Positions 26,546 through 36,101 of a stretch of 64,000 nt of DNA are shown one piece after another. Below the pieces are notes generated by a model. It was not told the origin of the DNA. It saw only the letters and a list, made by a program, of their open reading frames with translations, and did no database searches. The DNA is from Natronincola peptidivorans. GTDB lineage: Bacteria > Bacillota > Clostridia > Peptostreptococcales > Natronincolaceae. The DNA is taken from assembly GCF_900111615.1 (NCBI RefSeq), contig NZ_FOHU01000013.1:1-64000 (forward strand), given 5' to 3'. A program made the translations under genes and the position numbers. Numbering within the stretch: the stretch's first letter is position 1; each line of letters starts with the position of its first letter.

Positions 26546-27199
26546 TTATTGAATGATCTCAGGTGAATCATAATCAATATTAAAGGTTTCTACTGTTACA
26601 GTTTTCATTATTTGGTCCTCAGTGGGCTTATCCATTTGATTTCTTTCAGAAGCTACAATTCTATCCACTACCTCCATGCCATTGATTACTCTACCAAAGG
26701 CGGCATAATCCCCGTCTAAGTGTGGAGACTCTGATACCATGATAAAGAATTGTGAACCTGCAGAATTAGGGTCCATTGAACGGGCCATAGAGATGACGCC
26801 TCTTTCATGTAGGAGGTTGTTTTCAAATCCGTTTGATGAAAACTCTCCTTCAATAGCATATCCCGGGTCACCTGTACCATTGCCATCAGGATCTCCCCCT
26901 TGGATCATAAAGCCAGGGATAACTCTATGAAATATTAATCCATCATAATACCCATCTCCTATAAGGGAAATAAAATTATTTACAGTATTTGGTGCTGTAT
27001 CTGGATATAATTCTATTTCAATTGTTCCCCCATCTTCCATTTCAATAGTAACAAGAGGATTTTCCACCTCAACATTTTCGTCATTATCAATGTCAGGGGA
27101 TGAAGTTGTAGTAGTACATGCTGATAAATTTAACAGTACACCAATCAATAAAAGGATATATACTGCTTTAAACCCTCTAGATTTCCACATTAATTTCAT
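26546..27199 (-). CDS. Cyclophilin-type peptidyl-prolyl isomerase lipoprotein
   Basis: A 217-residue cyclophilin with a lipoprotein signal (LLNLSAC, Cys near residue 28) and a short acidic linker. The catalytic core has the usual landmarks: FHRVIPGFMIQGGDP (catalytic Arg in FHRV), GVISMARSMDPNSAGSQFFI and DGDYAAFGRVI. It should assist folding of exported proteins on the outer face of the membrane. The ATG has GGAGACGTG upstream. It is transcribed alone and ends at the terminator just below it. Confidence 0.9.
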   Translation of the reverse strand: MKLMWKSRGFKAVYILLLIGVLLNLSACTTTTSSPDIDNDENVEVENPLVTIEMEDGGTIEIELYPDTAPNTVNNFISLIGDGYYDGLIFHRVIPGFMIQGGDPDGNGTGDPGYAIEGEFSSNGFENNLLHERGVISMARSMDPNSAGSQFFIMVSESPHLDGDYAAFGRVINGMEVVDRIVASERNQMDKPTEDQIMKTVTVETFNIDYDSPEIIQ

Positions 27200-27415
27200 C
27201 TTTTATCACGTCTCCTTCTAGTATTTTAGATTATAAATCAACCTTTATATGATGGTCAATAAGATTATTGTACAATTACTGCTACCTATAAGCAAGGGAA
27301 AATGATGACAGAGAAAAAAAGCAATGATGGAGTAGACTTTGACAATCACTACTGTAAAAGTTAAAATGAATTATCAGGGCTATCTCCAACCTGTGAGACA
27401 ACGAAAGGATTGGTA

Positions 27416-28585
27416 ATGGACATGAATTATAGAGTAAATCCAAAAAATAACGATAAGCTTTCTATACTTGGCTTTGGATGCATGCGATTTGCAAAAAGTG
27501 AGAAGGAAGTAGAAGAACAGATTATTTACGCTATAGAGAATGGGGTTAACTATTTTGATACTGCTTACATTTATCCTAATAGTGAAGCAATATTGGGGCG
27601 AGTGCTTGCAAAAGGTTATCGTGAGCGTGTAAAAATTGCTACAAAAATGCCTCCCTATTTGATTAAGAAATATGAGGATTTTGATAAAATATTCTATCAA
27701 GAATTACAACGATTACAAACAGATTATATTGATTACTATTTTATGCATATGCTTACGGATATTAATATTTGGGATAGGCTTATAGATATTGGTATCCTTA
27801 AATGGATAGAAGAAAAGAAACAAAAAGGGCAGATTATAAATATCGGATTTTCATACCACGGAGGAAGAGATGAGTTTATAAAACTTATAGATGCCTACCA
27901 TTGGGAATTTTGCATGATTCAATACAATTATCTAGATGAAAACAATCAAGCAGGAAAAAGTGGATTAAAGTATGCTGCCGCTAAAGGTTTACCTGTTATG
28001 GTGATGGAGCCTTTAAGAGGAGGAAAGTTAGTGACAAACCTCCCACGGGAAGTTTATCATGTATGGGAAAAAGCCTATATAAAACGATCTCCTGCAGAGT
28101 GGGCTTTCCGCTGGATATGGAATCATCCTGAGGTTACCGTTGTATTATCAGGTATGAATTCCTTAGAAATGGTGAAGGAAAATATAAGGGTAGCGTCAGA
28201 ATCTGAAGCAAATTCCTTTACAGAAGACGATGAGCAATTATTTAGTGAGGTCCGACGTATATTACAGGAAAAAATCAAAATTCCATGTACAGGATGTAAC
28301 TATTGTATTCCTTGTCCCATGGGTGTAGACATTCCTACTTGTTTTTCTTGTTATAATGATAGAGAAATAGAAGGAAAATTATCGGCTATTGGAAAATATA
28401 TCATGCAAACCAGCTTTAAAACCAAAAGCCATAATGCTTCTCTTTGCTCACAGTGTGGAAAATGTGAAATACATTGTCCACAAAAAATAGCAATTAGAGA
28501 TGAGTTAACGAAGGTATCAAAAGCTATGGAAGGCTTTTATTATAAACCTGCAAGATATTTAATAAAGCGTTTTATGAAGCTGTAA
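27416..28585 (+). CDS. Aldo/keto reductase with C-terminal ferredoxin domains
   Basis: A 389-residue protein. Residues 1 to about 270 form an aldo/keto reductase barrel with the Asp-Tyr-Lys-His tetrad visible (YFDTAYIYPNSE, KIATKMP, DYYFMHML). Residues about 280-365 add two cysteine clusters (CTGCNYCIPCPMGVDIPTC and CSQCGKCEIHCPQ) that can hold [4Fe-4S] centres. This architecture is common in clostridia and suggests ferredoxin-linked rather than purely NAD(P)H-linked reduction. The substrate is unknown. I chose ATG 27416, six bases after AAAGGA. Confidence 0.85.
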   Translation: MDMNYRVNPKNNDKLSILGFGCMRFAKSEKEVEEQIIYAIENGVNYFDTAYIYPNSEAILGRVLAKGYRERVKIATKMPPYLIKKYEDFDKIFYQELQRLQTDYIDYYFMHMLTDINIWDRLIDIGILKWIEEKKQKGQIINIGFSYHGGRDEFIKLIDAYHWEFCMIQYNYLDENNQAGKSGLKYAAAKGLPVMVMEPLRGGKLVTNLPREVYHVWEKAYIKRSPAEWAFRWIWNHPEVTVVLSGMNSLEMVKENIRVASESEANSFTEDDEQLFSEVRRILQEKIKIPCTGCNYCIPCPMGVDIPTCFSCYNDREIEGKLSAIGKYIMQTSFKTKSHNASLCSQCGKCEIHCPQKIAIRDELTKVSKAMEGFYYKPARYLIKRFMKL

Positions 28586-28743
28586 TTCTTAAACTGCATT
28601 TTAAGAATTGAACCTTTTAAGAAGAATAAAGAATGAAACAGGAGCCAGTATTAGACAACTTAAAAGAGTACTGGGTATTGGCAGGAACATCATACAAAAA
28701 GCTTAATAGGGACAAGTCAAACAAAACAGCACCCTGATTCTTG

Positions 28744-28793
28744 ACGTACTATATCTGTTGCAGTAACAGACATAGTACGTTTTGTTGTTTTTG
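28744..28793 (+). terminator. Strong rho-independent terminator
   Basis: ACGTACTATATCTGTT (28744-28759) pairs with AACAGACATAGTACGT (28765-28780) over 16 positions with one mismatch, followed by TTTTGTTGTTTTT. It lies about 160 bases after the aldo/keto reductase gene. Confidence 0.8.
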
Positions 28794-28930
28794 TGTTCAA
28801 GCAATCGTAACGAGACAGATTAACTGATAAAAAGTATATTGCACAAAAAAACTTTTAGATTTTGGAAAATTGAACAAACTATTTATAGTGTTTCTAAGAT
28901 CTCCGGATGTGTGACACTAGACATGATTTT

Positions 28931-28994
28931 TAATATGCTAAGGGCTACATTTGCAGCCCACGTTTTTGGATGAAACCGTAGCCCCTGTATATTA
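28931..28994. ncRNA. Structured element, copy A (candidate RNA)
   Basis: A long hairpin. The outer stem TAATATGC / GTATATTA is followed by a second stem AGGGCTAC / GTAGCCCCT, enclosing a loop with CATTTGCAG and TTGGATGAAACCG. A second copy at 51099-51174 has the same conserved loop motifs but different stem sequences that still pair. It ends 74 bases before the gerA-type start. No known riboswitch class fits. A hairpin repeat or transposon end is the alternative. Confidence 0.5.
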
Positions 28995-29067
28995 GAACTC
29001 TTAGTCACAAATCTATATCTTATTGAAATGATAAAGTTCATAATTTTATAAAAAATGAGGTGAGATC

Positions 29068-30597
29068 ATGTGGCCTTTTTTCCCTTTTAAAAAATCGAAT
29101 AATTCTCCTTCTGCAAAAACAGTAGTTACTGGCAATCTCCAAAAGGACTTAAACTATCTAAAGAAAGCATTTTTTTATCCTGATAATAAGGACCTTATTG
29201 TTAGGGAAATATATATTGATACCCTTGAAAAGGAAGTCGTTCTTCTATTTATGGCTGGTATGGTTGATAGAAAGGTAATAGAGGAGCACGTCATAAAAAC
29301 TTTAATACAAGCCAAGCCATCTAATGTGGATAGTAAACTCCAAGAGGATATTGTAAAAAGGATGCTATCAATACAGAATACTACAGTTTATTATACATTA
29401 GAGAAAGCAATTAAGGGTGTTTTGATGGGAAAGACCATCATGCTGGTAGATGAAAGCAAAAAGATTTTTGCTTTAGAAACCACAGGTTATGAGCATAGAT
29501 CTATAGATAAGCCAGAAAGAGAAAATGTCATTAAGGGGCCATTAGAGGGATTTGTAGAATCCAGTCTAATCAACCGGTCCCTCATTAGAAGGCAGCTTAA
29601 AAGTAAAAATCTCATTACAGAGGGTATAGAGATTGGCACATCAGGTATTTGTGAGGTTTCTCTAATTTATATGAAAAATATTGCAAACGATAAATTGGTG
29701 GAGCGGGTTAAAAAACGGCTTAAACAAGTAAATAGTGATAATGTGCAAGGATTGAGTGTTTTGGAGCAACACCTAGAAGAACGCCCCTATTCCCTTATAC
29801 CTACGATGCTTTATACAGAAAGACCCGATAGGGCTGTAGCCTTTTTACAGGAGGGACATATCATATTAATCATGGATAATTCTCCTGCATGCTTGGTTTT
29901 ACCCGTTACTTTTTGGGCCTTATTCCACACAGCAGAGGATCAATATATGCGATGGCCCTATGGCAATTTTACTAGAGTAATTCGTATGATTGCTCTTCTG
30001 GTAGCTATGTTTACACCAGCTGTTTATCTAGCGATTACTAACTTTCATCCTGAGATGATTCCTTCTGAGCTACTGTTATCAATAATGAATACCCGTGAGC
30101 ATGTGCCTTTTCCAGCGTATTTTGAGTTGATTATGCTGGAGCTTGCCTTTGAGATATTAAGGGAGGCTTTCCTAAGGGTACCAAGCCTTTTAGGACCCAC
30201 TATCGGCATTGTAGGAGCTCTGGTTTTGGGTCAAGCTGCTGTTGAAGCAGGAATTGTTAGCCCCATTCTAATTATCATCGTGGCTATGACTGGCTTATCT
30301 GCCTTTGCCGTTGCTGATATAAGCTTTAATTTTGTTGTTAGAATAATAAGGTTTATATTTATGATATCAGCCTTAATTATAGGCTTGTATGGCATTGCCT
30401 TAGTGTTAATCGGACTTTTAGCTTATTTAAATACTTTAAAATCCTTTGGTGTTCCATTTATGTCACCCTTAGCTCCTAGCGGGCCTTCATCTAAAGATAC
30501 CCTCTTTAGATGGCCTGTATGGAAGCAATGGCTTCGACCCTTTTATCTGGACCCGAAGGATTCTGTAAGAAAAAAACCACCTAAGAGAGGAGCTTAA
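29068..30597 (+). CDS. Spore germination receptor subunit A (GerAA/GerKA type)
   Basis: A 509-residue GerA-family protein. A large soluble N-terminal domain (to about residue 290, including VTGNLQKDLNYLKKAF and the LYTERPDRAVAFLQEGHI region) precedes about five membrane segments. The segments carry the family patterns RWPYGNFTRVIRMIA and FELIMLELAFEILREA, followed by GIVGALVLGQAAVEAGIVSP. The C-terminus is short and basic. The ATG has GAGGTGAG upstream. It opens the ger operon; the B subunit begins five bases after its stop. It would sit in the spore inner membrane and help sense germinants, possibly forming an ion channel. Confidence 0.92.
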   Translation: MWPFFPFKKSNNSPSAKTVVTGNLQKDLNYLKKAFFYPDNKDLIVREIYIDTLEKEVVLLFMAGMVDRKVIEEHVIKTLIQAKPSNVDSKLQEDIVKRMLSIQNTTVYYTLEKAIKGVLMGKTIMLVDESKKIFALETTGYEHRSIDKPERENVIKGPLEGFVESSLINRSLIRRQLKSKNLITEGIEIGTSGICEVSLIYMKNIANDKLVERVKKRLKQVNSDNVQGLSVLEQHLEERPYSLIPTMLYTERPDRAVAFLQEGHIILIMDNSPACLVLPVTFWALFHTAEDQYMRWPYGNFTRVIRMIALLVAMFTPAVYLAITNFHPEMIPSELLLSIMNTREHVPFPAYFELIMLELAFEILREAFLRVPSLLGPTIGIVGALVLGQAAVEAGIVSPILIIIVAMTGLSAFAVADISFNFVVRIIRFIFMISALIIGLYGIALVLIGLLAYLNTLKSFGVPFMSPLAPSGPSSKDTLFRWPVWKQWLRPFYLDPKDSVRKKPPKRGA

Positions 30598-30602
30598 TCA
30601 TC

Positions 30603-31706
30603 ATGGAGATTTCTGATGGTAAGATTGACCGACGGGAGTTTTTTGCTATTATTGTCATTCTCATTGCTTCAAAATTCACAGATTTGACTGCTACAATTAT
30701 CTTAAGAACAGGCAGAACGGCAGCATGGATTCTACCCATAATTTCTTTTATAGTGATCATACTGCCTTTCCTAGCTACCTTGGCCCTATTAAAAAGATTT
30801 AAAAAGAAAAACTTTATAGAAATTATTTATGCAATTGCAGGAAAATATTTAGGTTTCGTTATAGCCATTAGTCTTTTTTTTATCCTGTTATCTGCCACCG
30901 CCATCAATTTAAGAAATTATGCTGATGCTGTCAGCACTATGTTTTATCCCAATACCCCCGTCGCCTTTTTTATTCTCTTAGGGGCAGTAGTCAGCTATTT
31001 TATTGCCAATAGGGGGTTAGAGGGCATAGGTCGTACTGCGTCCCTACTTTTGCCTTGCTTTGCTATTAGTCTTCTACTTCTTATAGTTCTTACTTGGCAG
31101 CATTTTCAAGATAGCTATTTGTTTCCCTTATTAGGACCTGGTGTCGTGGCATTACTAAAGGATGGATTGGTTTATAGCACTATCTTTGCTGATATCATTG
31201 TGATGGCTGTCCTTTTTCCCTTCGTTAAAGATTATAGAAGCTATAGGACCGCCAGCATTAGGGGATTAATTGTATCTGCCTTCCTGGTGTCTCTTTTTTT
31301 ACTTATTTATATCATAGTGTTCGACTTTCATCCAGCAACCGTTGTTAACCATCCTTTTCATCAGTTAAATAGACGGGCACAGCTGGGTCCTTTTATCACT
31401 AATGTAGAAGCTATTTTCTTTTTCTTTTGGATACTAGCTAAGACTTTACGTTTTGCAATTTATTTTTATGTTATGGCAATTATTCTAGGATACAGTTTAA
31501 CATTAAAGGAATTTGAGCCATTAATCCTTCCTTTAGCTGGTTTAACAGCAATGCTGAGCCTTATCCCTGAGAATATTGTAGAGGGAACCCTAGATTTTCG
31601 AGATAATTTTTTGTTGCAAAGGAGTTGGCTTTACTTTATTACTGTTCCTATAGTTCTATGGTTCATCAGCAAATGGAGGGAGAAGAGTAAAGATGAGAGT
31701 CTGTAA
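30603..31706 (+). CDS. Spore germination receptor subunit B (GerAB/GerKB type)
   Basis: A 367-residue permease-like protein of the APC superfamily with about ten membrane segments, starting KIDRREFFAIIVILIASK. In the GerB family this subunit binds the germinant, usually an amino acid or nucleoside. The start lies five bases after subunit A, and the last 14 bases overlap the start of subunit C, so translation is coupled. No specific germinant can be inferred from the sequence alone. Confidence 0.92.
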   Translation: MEISDGKIDRREFFAIIVILIASKFTDLTATIILRTGRTAAWILPIISFIVIILPFLATLALLKRFKKKNFIEIIYAIAGKYLGFVIAISLFFILLSATAINLRNYADAVSTMFYPNTPVAFFILLGAVVSYFIANRGLEGIGRTASLLLPCFAISLLLLIVLTWQHFQDSYLFPLLGPGVVALLKDGLVYSTIFADIIVMAVLFPFVKDYRSYRTASIRGLIVSAFLVSLFLLIYIIVFDFHPATVVNHPFHQLNRRAQLGPFITNVEAIFFFFWILAKTLRFAIYFYVMAIILGYSLTLKEFEPLILPLAGLTAMLSLIPENIVEGTLDFRDNFLLQRSWLYFITVPIVLWFISKWREKSKDESL

Positions 31707-32928
31707 ATTTATTTTTTTATTTCTACTATTAATCTTGCTGATGGGATGTTGGGACAGGCAGGAGGTAGAGGAAAGAGCATTGGTGATGATCATTGGTTTG
31801 GATATTGCTGAAAAAGGAATGTTGGAGATCACCTATGACATTGCCAATGCTGCCGCTGTTGATCCTGGTGGTGGGGGAGGAGATGTTGGACTGCCATCAG
31901 AAACCATTACTTTTTTAGCCCCTGATTTTGTCAGCGCTAGAGATATAGTGAATTCTTCGGTATCACGGGAAATCTCTTTTCTTCACCTAAGGGTTATTGT
32001 TGTTAGTGAAGAACTTGCACGGACTGAGGAATTTATTCATCATTTTTCACCTGTATTAAGAGATAGAGAGATTAGGAGAAATGTTGAAATTATCGTCTCT
32101 CAAGAAAAGGCAGAAGAATTCATACGAAATAATAACCCTAAATTAGAGGAACGACCTTACTCCTTTTTTGAACATATGGAGAGTAGATGGCGTGAGACAT
32201 CCCTTACACCCTTATCGATACTAGATAAGTTTTTTCAGCGTATGGAAGAGGATGCTGGCGTATTTCTTGCCGCTTATGCAACGGCAGAGGTTAATCCAGT
32301 AATAGAAAAACCTACAGAAGATGAATATATAGCTGGAGAATTTCCTAAGCTAGGGGGAAATCCTACCCAAGTGCTGGGTTCAGCTGTTTTTAAAAAGGGT
32401 AAAATGATAGGTGTTCTAACAGGAGAAGAAACCAGGCTGGCTTTAGCCTTGAGACCTGATGTTGAAACAGACCCTTTTCTCGTCACTTATCCTGACCCTA
32501 TAGATGAGGACTACAAAGTCGCGTTTAGGGTTCATAAAGAGCAGCATAACAGGATTAAAATGAATTTAAAGAAGGATGTTCCTAAAATAAATGTAACGAT
32601 CCCCTTAACACTAGAATTATTGGGGGTGCCTAGTCTAATTAATTATATTGAGGATCCAAATAATATGGAGGTATTGAAAGATAGTATAACAGCATATCTT
32701 CAAGGAAAGGCGGAAGCACTTATTGACAGGACGCAGGAAGAATTCATGGCAGAGCCTTTTAAATGGTCCCAGGTAGCCCGGCGACAGTTTTGGACCCTAA
32801 AGGAATATGAAGGTTATCATTGGATGAAAAGCTATCCCAAGGCTGAAATTTCTATAAGTTTTGAGATAGAGATTTCAGAGTTTGGTAGGCAGTTAGATTC
32901 TCTAGATTTACAAAAAATAAGGGATTGA
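31693..32928 (+). CDS. Spore germination receptor lipoprotein C (Ger(x)C)
   Basis: A 411-residue lipoprotein with signal ending LLMGC and the family hallmark CWDRQEVEERALVMIIGLD directly after the lipidated Cys. Three alpha/beta domains follow, as in the GerBC structure; the last includes KWSQVARRQFWTLKEYEGYHW. An insertion rich in Gly (DPGGGGGDVG) occurs near residue 58. It overlaps subunit B by 14 bases. It is essential for receptor assembly in Bacillus, where lipidation is required. Confidence 0.92.
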   Translation: MRVCKFIFLFLLLILLMGCWDRQEVEERALVMIIGLDIAEKGMLEITYDIANAAAVDPGGGGGDVGLPSETITFLAPDFVSARDIVNSSVSREISFLHLRVIVVSEELARTEEFIHHFSPVLRDREIRRNVEIIVSQEKAEEFIRNNNPKLEERPYSFFEHMESRWRETSLTPLSILDKFFQRMEEDAGVFLAAYATAEVNPVIEKPTEDEYIAGEFPKLGGNPTQVLGSAVFKKGKMIGVLTGEETRLALALRPDVETDPFLVTYPDPIDEDYKVAFRVHKEQHNRIKMNLKKDVPKINVTIPLTLELLGVPSLINYIEDPNNMEVLKDSITAYLQGKAEALIDRTQEEFMAEPFKWSQVARRQFWTLKEYEGYHWMKSYPKAEISISFEIEISEFGRQLDSLDLQKIRD

Positions 32929-32934
32929 TGAAAA

Positions 32935-33093
32935 ATGGACATTATTATGATATTCGTTGGTTTGTATTTAACCTACTATACCTTTGTGTATGCCTCCTTG
33001 GTGTGGAGGGAAAACCATAAATTTGCTGCATATTTTTTAATGCTTTTAGCCATAAGTTTAACGACTTTACCAATTTGGCTGCGAGTTCGTTAA
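32935..33093 (+). CDS. Small two-helix membrane protein, candidate D subunit of the germinant receptor
   Basis: A 52-residue protein starting MDIIMIFVGLYLTYYTFVYA and ending in SLTTLPIWLRVR. It consists almost wholly of two hydrophobic helices joined by a short loop with WRENHKF. It begins six bases after the gerC stop, so it belongs to the operon even though it is very short; GATTGATG serves as a weak ribosome site. Small two-helix D proteins encoded beside ger operons are reported in Bacillus species and modulate receptor function. I recall this from the literature and infer the same here from size, topology and position. Confidence 0.65.
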   Translation: MDIIMIFVGLYLTYYTFVYASLVWRENHKFAAYFLMLLAISLTTLPIWLRVR

Positions 33094-33280
33094 TATATTA
33101 AATGATATATACACTATACGAATTATTAGCACTATAAAATGTAAGTCTTAGGGGTTAAACAAGATTTGCTATGAGCAACTAGGATGTAGTGAAGATTTGG
33201 ATATGAAGGAAAACGATAATTACGTTATAACAGCTTAATATAACTGCTACTTTTTACTAGATGGTCCACAGCCTAGATAA

Positions 33281-33469
33281 GGAGGTCATCTTAGCAGGTA
33301 TGGTCTTAAGGGATGGCGGTATAATCAAAGTAGAATCAGAGCTGGTGAAATCTATACTCTGCTGCTGGAGGAAGAGGAGAATAGAATCAAAACAGTAACT
33401 GACCTCGGAAAAGCTGGAGGTAAAGGGCTGACCTCCAGGGGTTGGATTCCCCTCGACTCTATCAATTAG
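33281..33469 (+). pseudogene. Open frame without start codon, probable gene remnant
   Basis: A 62-codon open frame reads HLSRYGLKGWRYNQSRI, then RAGEIYTLLLEEEENRI and KTVTDLGKAGGKGLTSRGW, ending IPLDSIN at a stop. It has protein-like composition but no start codon after the preceding in-frame TAA. It looks like the C-terminal remnant of a decayed gene of unknown family. A GGGG-loop-CCCC hairpin that resembles a tRNA T-arm is part of this coding stretch. The neighbouring bases (33094-33280) show nothing else. Confidence 0.3.
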
Positions 33470-33474
33470 ATGAA

Positions 33475-33507
33475 AAACAGTACTGTAAAAGCAGTACGGT
33501 TTTTATA
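33475..33507 (+). terminator. Rho-independent terminator
   Basis: AAACAGTACTG pairs with CAGTACGGTTT (one mismatch), followed by a T-run. The core is shared with the terminators at 26480-26508 and 47485-47522. The gap 33508-33816 after it is AT-rich and holds AGGGGGA before the next gene; nothing else is clear. Confidence 0.75.
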
Positions 33508-33816
33508 TTGTGGATAAAATTTCAGCTATATAAGTTTCCTATTGGAGTGGATGATTAATATTTCTATGGTGGGATTATTCCGCCTTTAGACTTTTTTGCT
33601 AGAACTTTAATACAGTTTTTAAAAAAATGCTATAGCTTAGTTTGATTTGCATAAAACCTCAATCAATGATTAATTGTCACGGGAAACCAAAGTAAAGCAG
33701 AAAGAATAATGGGAAATATACCATTTTAATGAAATTTATAGTAAAATATCAATTATAGGCTATGTAAGTATATACAATAATTATTTATAAATACATATAG
33801 CAAGGGGGAATATACA

Positions 33817-34581
33817 ATGCCAAGTATAGGAATTGGTTGTAGCCTAGAAGATTTTAATACTAAAAGTAAATATAATGAGTTTACTGTTATCAATATAGAA
33901 AATCCATTATATACAGGATATTTAGAAAAACATAGTGATGAAGATATCGCTTTTATTAATGAGTTAACGGGATATAAATATATCGTTGATGGTGCATATA
34001 TTGACTTAAACCCTGGTACTAGTGAACCAAAAATCAGACAAATTACAATGGAAAAAATAATAGAATCTATAGAATTTGCAAAAAAAATTAAAGCAGAAGA
34101 AGTGATATTTTTATCAAATTTTATTCCATTTATTAACGTTGATTTTTATGAAAAAGGATGGTTAGAGGCTTCTAAGAGATTTTGGGAAGAAATATTAAAA
34201 AAAAATAATGATATAAAAATATCCCTTTGTAACACCTTCGAATTTAATCCTGAGTATTTGATTGATATAGTTGAACATGTAAATAAAGATAATTTTGGTT
34301 TAGCTTTCGATATAGGGCATGCCTTGTTATGGGGAAAGATATCAATTCTAGCATGGTATAAAAAAATAGAGAAACACTTAGATACAATATATTTACATAG
34401 TAATGATGGAAAAGGAGATTTGCATATAAGTTTTAGAAATGGAATTCTCGCAGAAAAAAAATATGAGTTTGAGGAAATATTAAAGCTTGCAAAAAAAAGA
34501 AACAATAATCTAATATTGAAGTATTTTGATAAAGGCAAGATAATTGATGATAAGAATGATTTAGAAAAATTAATAGGGTGA
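33817..34581 (+). CDS. Xylose-isomerase-like TIM-barrel protein (AP endonuclease 2 fold)
   Basis: A 254-residue TIM barrel with the metal-site pattern of the sugar isomerase/endonuclease IV superfamily: LCNTFEFNPEYLIDIV (Glu ligand), LAFDIGHALLW (Asp and His), and YLHSNDGKGDLH (His and Asp). The substrate is not evident. Members isomerise or epimerise sugars or act on inositols. It is unusually AT-rich and Lys/Asn/Ile-rich compared with its neighbours and stands alone, so it may have been acquired. The ATG follows AAGGGGGAAT. Confidence 0.7.
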   Translation: MPSIGIGCSLEDFNTKSKYNEFTVINIENPLYTGYLEKHSDEDIAFINELTGYKYIVDGAYIDLNPGTSEPKIRQITMEKIIESIEFAKKIKAEEVIFLSNFIPFINVDFYEKGWLEASKRFWEEILKKNNDIKISLCNTFEFNPEYLIDIVEHVNKDNFGLAFDIGHALLWGKISILAWYKKIEKHLDTIYLHSNDGKGDLHISFRNGILAEKKYEFEEILKLAKKRNNNLILKYFDKGKIIDDKNDLEKLIG

Positions 34582-34712
34582 ATCTCCATAATTATGTATA
34601 ATATGCATCTACAGCTCCACTATCGTTTCGTCCAAATTGCTGCCTTTGTTAGGCACAAGCAGTGGCAAGGTTGAACTATTGATTATGTTGTTTCTGTATA
34701 GGGGGTGTCTGA

Positions 34713-35357
34713 ATGTATAGAAGGTTTATATTGATAATTTTGATATTGTTTTGTATAAATATGATTTTTACAGGTTGCAGAAAAAACAATCCTGTGCTAG
34801 AAAACTCTGTGGAATCAGGAGAAAAAAGAGATGAACCAATAGTCAGTATAATCGATGAGCCTAACAAAGAAGAAAAGTCTGCTGATGCAGAAAAAGAAAA
34901 GGAACTAGCTGAAGAGGTTTTAGAATCTACATTTCACCAAGGTGCATTAAGTAAAAGAAATTATGAAGTAATTGATGGTGAAGCTGCAAATTTTTTATCA
35001 TACAACTATCAGGATAGGTCAATGTATATTGCTGGATTGAAGGTTTTTGAAGAATTTAGCACATTAAATGAGGGAGGTATTTCGATAGTTAGTGACGAAA
35101 ATATTTTGACATTCGGCATAACTAAAGCAACCGGAAGTGTTACAGGTGCTGTTGATGGTCCAAATGTATATTTTGAAATGAATCTTACCTCAAATGAAAT
35201 TATAGATAGTAAATTTGAACCTGCTCCAAATTATGCTGAATTAGGTAAAACAGAGTTCATTAAGCATAGCGAAGAAGTAATTGAATTGACTGATGAGCGG
35301 ATGGTTGAAATAGGATTGTATTTTAAAGAATTGATTATGGAAATAGAAAAAAAATAA
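34713..35357 (+). CDS. Hypothetical lipoprotein
   Basis: A 214-residue protein with a lipoprotein signal (ILFCINMIFTGC, lipid Cys near residue 22) and a charged linker. A beta-rich domain follows, with SYNYQDRSMYIAGLKVFEEFS and a ValGlyThr-rich middle (GITKATGSVTGAVDGPNVYFEM). I do not recognise the family. AGGGGGTGT precedes the ATG. It is probably attached to the outer face of the membrane. Confidence 0.65.
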   Translation: MYRRFILIILILFCINMIFTGCRKNNPVLENSVESGEKRDEPIVSIIDEPNKEEKSADAEKEKELAEEVLESTFHQGALSKRNYEVIDGEAANFLSYNYQDRSMYIAGLKVFEEFSTLNEGGISIVSDENILTFGITKATGSVTGAVDGPNVYFEMNLTSNEIIDSKFEPAPNYAELGKTEFIKHSEEVIELTDERMVEIGLYFKELIMEIEKK

Positions 35358-36101
35358 GACGTTTGACATAAGTTAACAAGCTCTACCCACAGTTGCTATG
35401 GGACAGGGCATTGAGGTCAATTGCTTCGTCTGAAGCTATTAATCATTAGACGGAAAAAATAAAACTGAGAATTGATAAGAAGGTAATTATGGCGAATAGA
35501 AAACATGCTGTATTGGTTGTAGTACCATGTGCAGCATGTTTCTTTAGTTTGATTATATAGTCTACCAACCACGACAAAATGTTTAATAGAATCAAAGGGG
35601 TTTGCCTGTACCAATAAAACTTAGTATCAATGGGATTAATACCAGTAACTAAGCTTATATTTTTCATAGAGAAAATTAGGTAGTATATAGTTAGTCCATG
35701 ATTTCAAGTAGTAAAAAGCAGCTTATTTGTGTAAACAGTCTGAAAAACACCTATAATTTTTTGTATAATAGAAAAAAGGTGTTTAGTAGAGAATATAATA
35801 AGGTAGTAATAGCTTTCTTGCAAAGGGAAAAAATAAAAGAATTAGACAATTAAATGGTTAAAGAGTTTAAAAACTATAAATGCTTTAAAAGAAGTTTTAT
35901 GCTATTATTAAATAATGGTTGAAATTGTTAAAGAGCGATAGTCTTAATGAATACTATTTATGTAATATAATAGGTGGAATAAAGAATTTATGCCTTATAT
36001 AAGAATCTGTCTACTTTAGCCGTACAGAATTCCAGCTAAGAGGTAAGAAGATAATACAAAAAATAATGGGTTAGAAGACCTATTAAAGGAGAATTTTAAT
36101 C
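35358..36101. other. Long intergenic gap with one inverted repeat
   Basis: About 740 AT-rich bases with no convincing gene. AAACATGCTG (35501-35510...) and CAGCATGTTT (35532-35541) form a ten-base-pair inverted repeat around a 21-base loop. It could be a terminator-like or mobile-element relic. AAAGGAG (36087-36093) serves the helicase gene. Confidence 0.4.

Noticed and set aside
33436-33469. A T-arm-like hairpin (GGGG-TTGGATT-CCCC) suggesting a tRNA or tmRNA end
   Set aside because: No matching acceptor stem, D-arm or CCA was found, and the stretch is part of a protein-like frame.
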